The notes under the pieces: model-generated
The model's input: the letters and a program-made list of their open reading frames with translations, nothing else
Database searches by the model: none
What the model was told of the DNA's origin: nothing
Shown: one piece after another, positions 6,814-13,526 of the stretch
Position numbering within the stretch: position 1 is the stretch's first letter
Layout of the letters: the number at the start of each line of letters is the position of its first letter
Made by a program: the position numbers and the translations under genes
Origin: Bacteroidales bacterium
GTDB lineage: Bacteria > Bacteroidota > Bacteroidia > Bacteroidales > F082
NCBI GenBank assembly: GCA_017428285.1
Contig: JAFRRE010000107.1
Span: forward strand, 1 to 40,370
DNA length: 40,370 nucleotides
Direction of reading: 5' to 3'

Positions 6814-7332
6814 TTTTGCTTTGCCATCTTTTTATGCCGAAGAATGTTTTGTCACAAGACAAGATTGAATATAGAATTAGTTTGGAAATGGACGACACTA
6901 TTCGTTATGGGGAACTGGTTCAGGTGAAAGCAGTCCTTGAGACAGAGAAACTGTTTCCTATAATGGTTAAGATGCATAGATACATTGCGCCCACTAAACT
7001 CGCGCATTATTATGTTGATCATTGTATATACCTTGAAGTTGTCCATAACGGCACAAAATACGAGGAAGGTAATCCGTCATTGCTTCTTCATACAACAATT
7101 GAACCTAAAAAAAACATGGCTTTCAAAATGGTTTCCTTGTGATGACATTCATGGAGTGTTCTACTTTTGCAATTTGCTTCCGGAAAACATTGTCTTGACA
7201 CATAGCAAGGAAGAGTTATTTAATGTTAAGAACAAGGATTTTGGAGAGTATCAGATTCGAGCCATTTTTGTAAATATGGATAATGATACCATAGTTTCCA
7301 ATCCTATTACAATTAAATATATAGAGCACTAG
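6786..7332 (+). pseudogene. Paralogue of the 3056 immunity gene, frameshifted in an A8 run
   Basis: The first frame starts at the ATG at 6786 with a signal peptide (MVKKVLWFLILLCH to VLSQ) and stops at 7142. The second frame carries the C-terminal half (NKDFGEYQIRAIF, DNDTIVSNPITIKYIEH) to 7332. The two halves together align along the protein at 3056-3598 (DYGEYKLRAVYY, GDTVYSNPVIIHYLEK). The switch point is the run of eight A at 7107-7114; seven A would restore one frame. It may be a decayed gene, a slippery site corrected by slippage, or a sequencing error. The domain and likely role are as for its paralogue. Its toxin partner is reduced to the 17-codon tail at 6760. Confidence 0.65.
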
Positions 7333-7344
7333 TTGCTTTCATTT

Positions 7345-7370
7345 CGGATTATAAATCCACTAGAACGGGG
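7345..7370 (+). repeat. Degenerate end of the palindromic repeat, copy C
   Basis: CGGATTATAAATCCACTAGA followed by ACGGG resembles the right end of copies A and B (CGGATTGCAAATCCGCTGGA then ACGGG). It lies 13 bases behind the stop of the frameshifted immunity gene and closes the island. Confidence 0.4.
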
Positions 7371-7434
7371 GGGGGAATAAAAGTATATTGCGCAAAGCGG
7401 GTCTTTTAATTCCCCCGCCCCCCTTAAAAGGGGG
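7371..7434. repeat. G/C-run inverted repeats at the island border
   Basis: A run of nine G (7367-7375) followed by AATAAAAG pairs with CTTTTAATTCCCCC at 7403-7416, apart from one bulged base. A second, tight palindrome CCCCCTTAAAAGGGGG lies at 7419-7434, just past the stop of trmH. Neither is followed by a T tract on either strand, so a terminator role is uncertain. No gene is seen here. Confidence 0.4.
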
Positions 7435-7437
7435 AGA

Positions 7438-8193
7438 TCAAAGCTCAGTAAAAAACTCGGGATGCAACTCGGCGAACTTACGATCATATTGACGAATACG
7501 GCTCAGCGAGCGGCGCGTCCAGACAAGACGTAATGCATTGCGTTCCTCCTCTGTGAGGTGCCAATCGATGTCAGCGGAGGCATGGAGACGGTTGGTGAGC
7601 GTGTACATCAACAAGGCCGCAGAAACACTAATGTTGTAACTCTCCGTGAAGCCGTACATCGGGATGCGGACATGCATGTCGGCGTTTTCGACGGCATAAT
7701 CCGAGAGGCCGAGTTTTTCCGTGCCGAAAACCAAAGCTATGGGTTGGTCTAAAGGCAAGGTATCGGGCGTGAAGTCATCGCGATGTGGACAGGTGGCTAC
7801 AATCTTGTAGCCCTTCTCGTGCAGCTGTTGGTATGCCTCAGGCGTATTGAACTCACCTTTCTCATAGTAATACATATTGAGCCATTTCGTGCTACCCAAC
7901 ACCACATCGGGATTGACATCATAATGGTTGTTGTTCTCCACGATATGCACATCCTGGATACCTCGGAGCTCACAACTGCGCAGCACTGCGCTGGCATTAT
8001 GAGGTTGGAAAATGTCCTCAAGAACGACCGTGAGATGCCTTGTACGGAAATCGAGAATCTCCTCAAAACGCTGCCGACGCTCATCTGTGATGAACTGCGT
8101 GAGAAACTCAAGCATGGCCACATCACGGGCTGCATTTTGTTGCAATTCAAGGTCCTGCACCTCCCTTCCGTCATACACGATGGATTTCTTCAT
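7438..8193 (-). CDS. trmH: tRNA/rRNA 2'-O-ribose methyltransferase, TrmH (SpoU) family
   Basis: SAM-dependent methyltransferase with the trefoil-knot SPOUT fold, most likely forming Gm18 in tRNA. I start at MKKSIVYDG (8193, 251 residues). The longer frame reaches back through the divergent promoter region and its first 47 residues look non-coding. The three SpoU motifs are present: NASAVLRSCELRG with the conserved Asn and Arg, VFGTEKLGLS, and IPMYGFTESYNISVSAALLM. The -7 element TATTTTTG at 8220-8227 on this strand supports the chosen start. It is divergent from the TPR gene at 8308. Another SpoU methyltransferase of similar size cannot be excluded by motif alone. Confidence 0.8.
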   Translation of the reverse strand: MKKSIVYDGREVQDLELQQNAARDVAMLEFLTQFITDERRQRFEEILDFRTRHLTVVLEDIFQPHNASAVLRSCELRGIQDVHIVENNNHYDVNPDVVLGSTKWLNMYYYEKGEFNTPEAYQQLHEKGYKIVATCPHRDDFTPDTLPLDQPIALVFGTEKLGLSDYAVENADMHVRIPMYGFTESYNISVSAALLMYTLTNRLHASADIDWHLTEEERNALRLVWTRRSLSRIRQYDRKFAELHPEFFTEL

Positions 8194-8219
8194 GAGCTTT
8201 GCATTATCATTAAGGAGTG

Positions 8220-8227
8220 CAAAAATA
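8220..8227 (-). promoter_or_regulatory. Promoter -7 element of trmH
   Basis: On the minus strand the sequence reads TATTTTTG, a TAnnTTTG match, 26 bases in front of the ATG at 8193. It excludes the longer reading frame as the translated form. Confidence 0.55.
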
Positions 8228-8278
8228 CGAAAAAAGAAAAAATTACAAAAAAATGGCTGAGGGTATGCCGAAAAAGCG

Positions 8279-8286
8279 TACTTTTG
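8279..8286 (+). promoter_or_regulatory. Promoter -7 element of the TPR gene
   Basis: TACTTTTG, a TAnnTTTG match, 21 bases before the ATG at 8308. Together with the trmH element it forms a divergent promoter region. Confidence 0.55.
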
Positions 8287-8307
8287 CACGCAAAATTTTG
8301 AATTGAT

Positions 8308-9042
8308 ATGGCAAAACAGAACACAAAACAACAAGGAGATGAAAGGCTCGAGAACGTTGAAGAAGCCTTAAGCAAAACCGAACTTTGGATTGAAAAAAAC
8401 CAGAAAACCCTGTGGATAATTCTCATTGCCCTGTTGGTCATCGCATTTTCCATCTACGGCATCAGCAGATATAGGGCGAAAAAGAATGAAACCGCCAAGA
8501 ACCTGAGCTTCCCGAGCGAGATCAGTTTCGAGGAGAAAGCCACACAAGCCATTGACTTTGCATCTTATTACATGCAGAATGAAGACTATGCCACCGCTCT
8601 GAACGGCGACGGCGAAAAGGTTGGATTCCTCAGCATTGTCAACGAATATGGTTCCACCAAGGCTGGTAAGCTCGCCGCCTATTATGCGGGTCTTTGCTAT
8701 TTGAAACAAGGTGACTACAACAACGCCATCGAATACCTCAAGAAATATACCAATGACGACAAGGTGTTGGCTCCCCTGGCATTAGGTCTCATCGGCGACT
8801 GCTATCTTGAACTCGGCGACCAGCAAAGCGCTGTTGCCTATTATGAAAAGGCCGCCAAGAAGAACGCCAATGACTTCACCTCACCGATGCACCTTGTCAA
8901 GTTGGGCATGACCTACGAGATCTTGGGCAACTATGCAAAGGCTTTGGAGACATACCAGACTCTGAAGAAAGACTATCCGAACAGCAACGAGGCTTTCGAA
9001 ATTACGAAGACCATCGCCTATCTTGAAGAGAAGATGAAATAA
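8308..9042 (+). CDS. Membrane-anchored TPR protein, YfgM-like
   Basis: A 244-residue protein. Residues 1-32 are charged and cytoplasmic, followed by one transmembrane helix (TLWIILIALLVIAFSIYGIS), then a soluble region of three to four tetratricopeptide repeats (YYAGLCYLKQGDYNNAIEYL, LALGLIGDCYLELGDQQSA, LGMTYEILGNYAKALETYQ). This layout is that of the YfgM-like ancillary proteins, which sit beside the SecYEG translocon and bind exported proteins. It has its own promoter and a strong terminator, so it is probably monocistronic. The partner protein is unknown. Confidence 0.75.
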   Translation: MAKQNTKQQGDERLENVEEALSKTELWIEKNQKTLWIILIALLVIAFSIYGISRYRAKKNETAKNLSFPSEISFEEKATQAIDFASYYMQNEDYATALNGDGEKVGFLSIVNEYGSTKAGKLAAYYAGLCYLKQGDYNNAIEYLKKYTNDDKVLAPLALGLIGDCYLELGDQQSAVAYYEKAAKKNANDFTSPMHLVKLGMTYEILGNYAKALETYQTLKKDYPNSNEAFEITKTIAYLEEKMK

Positions 9043-9064
9043 TATTAGGGTTAATATAACAGGA

Positions 9065-9096
9065 ATGCCTGGCCTTGAAAGGTCAGGCATTTTTTT
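9065..9096 (+). terminator. Intrinsic terminator after the TPR gene
   Basis: A ten-pair stem (9065-9074 with 9081-9090, one G-U pair), loop TTGAAA, then seven T (9090-9096). It lies 23 bases past the stop and just before fmt. Confidence 0.8.
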
Positions 9097-9104
9097 GACA
9101 GTCT

Positions 9105-10076
9105 ATGGAGAAGAAAATCAGAATCGCCTACTTCGGCACCCCCGAATTCGCCGCCTCGCAACTACAAGCCATTATTGCGGCAGGATATGAAGTGGCCGTT
9201 GTCGTCACCATGCCCGACAAGCCCGCAGGCCGTGGTCGGAAAATCCATTATTCCGACGTGAAGAAGACCGCATTGGAACACGACCTGCCTTTGCTCCAAC
9301 CAGAGAAGCTAAAAGATCCGACGTTTTTGGAACAATTGGCTTCATATCAAGCCAACCTCTTCATTGTTGTGGCTTTCAGAATGCTGCCTGCCGTGGTTTG
9401 GCAAATGCCCGAACTGGGCACTTTCAACCTCCATGCTTCACTCCTGCCCCAATACCGTGGTGCGGCGCCCATCAACTTCGCCATCATCAATGGAGAGATT
9501 GAGACGGGGCTCACCACCTTCTTCCTCAACGAGGAAATCGACAAGGGAGCCGTCATCATGCGTGAGAAAGTCGGCATCCGTCCCGACGAAACTGCCGGCG
9601 AGCTTCATGATGAACTGATGCTGTTAGGCAACAAGGTAGTCGTTGAGACCATCAAGAAAATCGAAAAAGGGGACGTCCGCGCCTTGCCACAAGAAGAACT
9701 CTCGGAAGACCAGCCCTTAAAACCCGCTCCCAAGATTTCAAAGGAATTTTGCAATGTGGACTGGAGCCTTGACTGCAAGACGGTCTACAATCATATCCGT
9801 GGCCTTTCGCCCTACCCTGCCGCTCATACCCAACTGCAATCCGAAAGTGGCGAAATCATCGACTTGAAAATCTACTCCTCCGAAATCGAAAGCTGTATCC
9901 CGACTGTTGCCCCAGGCTGCGTGGTCACCGACAACAAAAAATACCTTAAAATTGCTCTATCGGATGGATTCATCCATCTGAAACAGGTGCAGCAAGCTGG
10001 GAAAAAAGCCATGTCGATTGATGATTTTCTGAGAGGAACACAATTCGATGGCGACTGGAAAACCACTTTGAAATGA
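9105..10076 (+). CDS. fmt: Methionyl-tRNA formyltransferase
   Basis: Transfers a formyl group from 10-formyl-tetrahydrofolate to Met-tRNAfMet, giving the initiator tRNA in the cytoplasm. At 323 residues it has the usual length. The N-terminal formyltransferase domain shows IAYFGTPEFAA at the start, the substrate loop DKPAGRGRK, TFNLHASLLPQYRGAAPI with the catalytic Asn108 and His110, and Asp146 in EIDKGAV. The C-terminal OB-like domain follows from about residue 205 (PKISKEFCNVDWS). The ATG lies nine bases after the T tract of the preceding terminator, so the promoter must overlap the terminator or the end of the TPR gene; I see no clear TAnnTTTG element. Confidence 0.95.
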   Translation: MEKKIRIAYFGTPEFAASQLQAIIAAGYEVAVVVTMPDKPAGRGRKIHYSDVKKTALEHDLPLLQPEKLKDPTFLEQLASYQANLFIVVAFRMLPAVVWQMPELGTFNLHASLLPQYRGAAPINFAIINGEIETGLTTFFLNEEIDKGAVIMREKVGIRPDETAGELHDELMLLGNKVVVETIKKIEKGDVRALPQEELSEDQPLKPAPKISKEFCNVDWSLDCKTVYNHIRGLSPYPAAHTQLQSESGEIIDLKIYSSEIESCIPTVAPGCVVTDNKKYLKIALSDGFIHLKQVQQAGKKAMSIDDFLRGTQFDGDWKTTLK

Positions 10077-10147
10077 GGAAAATAGTCCCAATTTCGGCAA
10101 ATTTTCGATTTTTTTGATAAAAAATGCACATTTTTTTCAAAAAACGC

Positions 10148-10176
10148 TTGTATTTCACAAAAATACATTACTTTTG
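10148..10176 (+). promoter_or_regulatory. Promoter of the HU gene
   Basis: TTG at 10148-10150, an 18-base spacer and TACTTTTG at 10169-10176, in an AT-rich stretch 37 bases before the ATG at 10213. The spacer is slightly short, but the -7 box is a full match. Confidence 0.55.
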
Positions 10177-10212
10177 TCGGGTTAAAGTTTAACCACTAAT
10201 TATTAACTAATT

Positions 10213-10476
10213 ATGAATAAAGTAGAATTAATCAATGCTGTTGCCGAAAATGCCGGCATGACAAAGGTCGATGCAAGAAAGGCTATCGATGCCATCATGG
10301 ATGTCACTAAAGCTGAACTGAAGAAGGACGGCAAAATCGCCCTCGTTGGCTTCGGCACTCTCTCCGTTACCAAGCGTCCTGCCAGACAAGGCCGTAACCC
10401 CAGAACGGGCAAGACCATCAAGATTGCTGCAAAGAAAGTTGTGAAGTTCAAACCCGCAGCAAACATCCTGAAATAA
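10213..10476 (+). CDS. HU-family histone-like DNA-binding protein
   Basis: An 87-residue protein that binds and bends DNA as a dimer in the nucleoid. It has the N-terminal helical half (MNKVELINAVAENAGMTKVD, then RKAIDAIMDVTKAELKKDG) and the beta-arm region with the family signature around GFGTLSVTKRPARQGRNPRT and GKTIKIAAKKVVKFKPA. Length and order match HU exactly. It has its own promoter and terminator and is a single-gene unit. Confidence 0.93.
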   Translation: MNKVELINAVAENAGMTKVDARKAIDAIMDVTKAELKKDGKIALVGFGTLSVTKRPARQGRNPRTGKTIKIAAKKVVKFKPAANILK

Positions 10477-10492
10477 GAAACGTTTCAAAGAC

Positions 10493-10525
10493 AAAAAAAG
10501 CCGTCATTTAATGACGGCTTTTTTT
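10493..10525. terminator. Bidirectional terminator between the HU gene and recQ
   Basis: A perfect nine-pair stem (AGCCGTCAT at 10499-10507, ATGACGGCT at 10511-10519) with A runs on the left and T runs on the right, so it works on both strands. The three-base loop, 10508-10510, is the stop codon of recQ. Confidence 0.85.
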
Positions 10526-12430
10526 GTCTTCCTTCCTCTTTATCGAGCCATCCTTTTCATATTGGAGAACATCGTTGTCAACGAGGAATCGTATCGCATC
10601 CAACACCTGCGACGTTTCAATATCACTGCATTGGGATAGGATGTCCTTCATCGGCTGCCCTGTCTCACGCATCACGCTCTGCACCCGCTCTTCAATCGAA
10701 TCGTATGGGACACGATGTTTGCCTTGTTTCAAACACACATCGCAACGGCCACAGACCTTTTTTGTTTTCTCATTGAAATAGCGCAACAGCTGCACGCTTC
10801 GGCATTCCTCATCGTTATTCACAAAGTCGATAACCGCTTTCACACGTTCCTCAGCATCTTTTTTTCGGTCGTAATAATTCTCTTTTGAAAGACCGAAATG
10901 CTTGGAATCAACAAACTCCGATAAAAAAAGCACTTGTGGTTTGTCGTTGCGTGGTGCGTAGGAAAGGAACTGGTAAGATTCCAGCTTTTTCAACTGCTCA
11001 ACGACTTTGTCCGAAGCTAGTCCAGTCTTTTTGGCCAGAACTTCCTCGTTGATTTTCACGAAATCGGCAAGCACGCCAGGCAAACTACGCAACATACACT
11101 TAATCAGTTCACTGTATTGCGGATTGTTGACCTGAAAGCCATAAATGTCATCGCGCGAGGCCTTGATCATCACCTTGGAAGGCTCGTCAAAGCTGTCGGA
11201 AAGCAACAGAAAGCCTTCTTTTTCAAGGATTTTCAAAGTGTGGAACACCTCGACAATGGAAAAACCATAATGATTGGCAAAATCGCTCATCACCAAAGGA
11301 TAAGAAACATTCTCCCCAGCCCCGATGGGAATATTGAAATAATTCCCCAAAGCACTATAAATCAACTTGATTCGATCCAATTCGGGAAACGACTGGGTCA
11401 GATTCTCCTGCAACTTGGTAGCATCGGCAGGCGAAACAAGCAAGAAAGCCTCAGAAGGCTTGAGGTCACGGCCTGCGCGACCTGCCTCCTGAAAGTAGGC
11501 CTCGATACTGTCGGGCAAGTCCATGTGGATAACAAGACGCACATCAGGCTTGTCGATGCCCATACCGAAAGCATTAGTAGCGGCAATAACCTTCACCTTA
11601 CCTTTCATCCATAGATCTTGACGCTCGTCACGAGTCTTGGCATCCAATCCAGCATGATAGAAAGTGGCACTAATACCCACCGAGTTGAGCCAATCCGAGA
11701 TGACCTGTGTGCGTTTGCGATTGCGTACATACACAATGGCGCTGCCCTCCGTCATAGCTTCTAATTTGCGGCGCAGCACACCGTATTTGTCGGCCTCATG
11801 ATAAACATTGTAAGTCACATTCTTGCGTTCGAAACTGCTTTGGAAGACATTTTTTTCTTTGAAGCCGAGGCGAAATTGGATGTCATCGACTACTTTGGCT
11901 GTTGCAGTGGCAGTCAAGGCCAATACAGGTGTCTTTGGCATATAAGGTCGAATGTCGGCAATCTTCAAATAAGGAGGACGGAAGTCATATCCCCACTGTG
12001 AGATGCAATGCGACTCATCCACAGCCAGCAAGCATACCTTCATCCGCTTCAGAGCCTCGATAAAGGCATCCGTTTGCAGGCGCTCAGGCGAGACATACAA
12101 GAACTTCAGTCGCCCGTATGCCGCTTGATTATAAGCTAATTCCAAGGCATCGGGGTGCATCCCTGAATAGATGGCAGCTGCTGGAATGCCTTTGTCCACG
12201 AGGTGTGCCACTTGGTCCTTCATCAGCGCGATGAGCGGCGTGATGACAAGACACAAACCCTCCATCGCCATGGCTGGCACCTGAAAGCAGATGCTCTTGC
12301 CGCCACCCGTAGGTAACAGTGCAAGCGTATCCTTCCCCGCCATCACCGAGTCCACGATGTCTTCCTGGAGGGGACGGAAGCTGGGATAGCCCCAATACTG
12401 TTGCAATATGGCTCGAGTTTGGGCAGACAT
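10508..12430 (-). CDS. recQ: ATP-dependent DNA helicase RecQ
   Basis: A 3'-5' helicase of recombination and replication-fork repair. I start at MSAQTRAIL (12430, 640 residues). The longer frame reaches 21 codons into the upstream gene. Motifs in order: the RecQ N-terminal motif YWGYPSFRPLQEDIV, Walker A TGGGKS at 41-46, DESH box at 138-141 within LAVDESHCISQWGYDFR, and motif V/VI GMGIDKPDVRLVIH with YFQEAGRAGRD. The C-terminal zinc-binding segment (CRSVQLLRYF, then CGRCDVC) is followed by a winged-helix region. I see no clear HRDC domain at the end. The start codon overlaps the stop of the ORF6N gene (TAATG on this strand), so translation is coupled. No separate promoter is seen. Confidence 0.93.
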   Translation of the reverse strand: MSAQTRAILQQYWGYPSFRPLQEDIVDSVMAGKDTLALLPTGGGKSICFQVPAMAMEGLCLVITPLIALMKDQVAHLVDKGIPAAAIYSGMHPDALELAYNQAAYGRLKFLYVSPERLQTDAFIEALKRMKVCLLAVDESHCISQWGYDFRPPYLKIADIRPYMPKTPVLALTATATAKVVDDIQFRLGFKEKNVFQSSFERKNVTYNVYHEADKYGVLRRKLEAMTEGSAIVYVRNRKRTQVISDWLNSVGISATFYHAGLDAKTRDERQDLWMKGKVKVIAATNAFGMGIDKPDVRLVIHMDLPDSIEAYFQEAGRAGRDLKPSEAFLLVSPADATKLQENLTQSFPELDRIKLIYSALGNYFNIPIGAGENVSYPLVMSDFANHYGFSIVEVFHTLKILEKEGFLLLSDSFDEPSKVMIKASRDDIYGFQVNNPQYSELIKCMLRSLPGVLADFVKINEEVLAKKTGLASDKVVEQLKKLESYQFLSYAPRNDKPQVLFLSEFVDSKHFGLSKENYYDRKKDAEERVKAVIDFVNNDEECRSVQLLRYFNEKTKKVCGRCDVCLKQGKHRVPYDSIEERVQSVMRETGQPMKDILSQCSDIETSQVLDAIRFLVDNDVLQYEKDGSIKRKEDKKSRH

Positions 12431-13485
12431 TATTTCAATAATAAAACAGGATTTTGCAACAATGTGTCCACAATCTGATGGTAAATCTGACAATCTGCAA
12501 CTTTCGTGATTGTCATCACTTTATTGCCGGCATCCTTAGAGGAAGCACCACAATGGTATATTTTTTCTTTGTCTGTATTATAATCAATCACAATGTATCT
12601 GTCGTGATATATTCCACAGGTTTTCCGAAAACCAATTTTGATTTTTGGATATTGACCACAAAAATCATTATAGTCACTCAGATGCAATCCGCGGCCTACA
12701 TTATCACTGAAAATGGTTATCATTACACTCGGTTTTACATTTTTTAGCAAAACTAGTGTTTTCAATCCGATATAATTGTCAATCACAAAGACGCTTTTCT
12801 TTGCCGTTTTGTAAATGCTACTATACGCTAAATTCGCCTCCACTGATTCGCCATTCAATATCAAGTATTCACGGCGAGTCTGAGGATCAGTAAAGTCTTG
12901 TATAACCTGAACCAAATCGGCTTTTGTAACCATTTCTTTTTTGATTTCGGCGATATCTTTCGTGTTTTGCGTGGTCTGCATTGACAATTGGAGCAATTCC
13001 CTGTTGCCGACAAGGCTCCGATTATCAACAATATAATCTTTAATTTCCTTGAAGGCTCGAACCAAAGCTTTGCTTTGTTGCGTTGCAAGTTCACCTTTTA
13101 AAACCGTCATCAACATATAAACGCCTTGCTCCGTGAAAACAAACGGGAGGTATTTCGAGAACTTTCCTTGACCCAATTCTAAGGTCAAGTTTTTTGACCT
13201 TAAAGCCTTTTCAACTTCGCTATCATCTGAAATAGAATTATTTAGTATCATTTTTGAGGTCAAGAATTTTGACCTTAAAATTTCATAATACTCTCCTTTG
13301 GTCAATTGGAAACGAAAATCGTCATCAAATTTTTCAATATTATTCTTTACTTGCTGATTGAAAGCTTTGGTAGTGTATCCATATATCGCAGCAAGGTCTG
13401 CATCAAGCATCACCTTGACACCACGAACGCTGTAGATAAGGTCTTTGATGAAGCCACCGTTATGTTTATCGTTATTGTCTTGCAT
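12430..13485 (-). CDS. ORF6N-domain protein with a single HKD-like C-terminal domain
   Basis: A 351-residue protein. The N-terminal ORF6N domain (YSVRGVKVMLDADLAAIYG, NNIEKFDDDFRFQLT, KYLPFVFTEQGVYMLMTVL) belongs to the KilA-N/phage antirepressor group of DNA-binding domains. The middle is a coiled linker. The C-terminal half has a fold I cannot name for certain, but HDRYIVID near residue 293 fits HxKx4D of phospholipase D-type enzymes, with Arg in place of Lys, followed by HCGASSKDAGNK. PLD-like nucleases usually use two such motifs, so this would act as a dimer or be catalytically dead. The ORF6N domain carries an internal insertion with a repeated LRSK(F/N)LT peptide. It is in an operon with recQ, from the promoter at 13503. 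Confidence 0.8.
   Translation of the reverse strand: MQDNNDKHNGGFIKDLIYSVRGVKVMLDADLAAIYGYTTKAFNQQVKNNIEKFDDDFRFQLTKGEYYEILRSKFLTSKMILNNSISDDSEVEKALRSKNLTLELGQGKFSKYLPFVFTEQGVYMLMTVLKGELATQQSKALVRAFKEIKDYIVDNRSLVGNRELLQLSMQTTQNTKDIAEIKKEMVTKADLVQVIQDFTDPQTRREYLILNGESVEANLAYSSIYKTAKKSVFVIDNYIGLKTLVLLKNVKPSVMITIFSDNVGRGLHLSDYNDFCGQYPKIKIGFRKTCGIYHDRYIVIDYNTDKEKIYHCGASSKDAGNKVMTITKVADCQIYHQIVDTLLQNPVLLLK
13181..13276 (-). repeat. Duplicated spaced palindromes inside the ORF6N gene
   Basis: AAGGTCAA-5 bases-TTGACCTT at 13181-13201 and GAGGTCAA-5 bases-TTGACCTT at 13256-13276, 75 bases apart. They encode the repeated peptide LRSK(N/F)LT in the ORF6N domain. They could be a by-product of a local duplication or a binding site for the protein itself; the sequence does not decide. 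Confidence 0.5.
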
Positions 13486-13502
13486 AGACTATGTTTTGAA
13501 TG

Positions 13503-13510
13503 CAAAGATA
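13503..13510 (-). promoter_or_regulatory. Promoter -7 element of ORF6N-recQ
   Basis: TATCTTTG on the minus strand, 17 bases before the ATG at 13485, in the 41-base gap behind uvrB. It allows ORF6N-recQ to be transcribed separately from uvrB. Confidence 0.5.
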
Positions 13511-13526
13511 GGATATTTCCTAAAAA

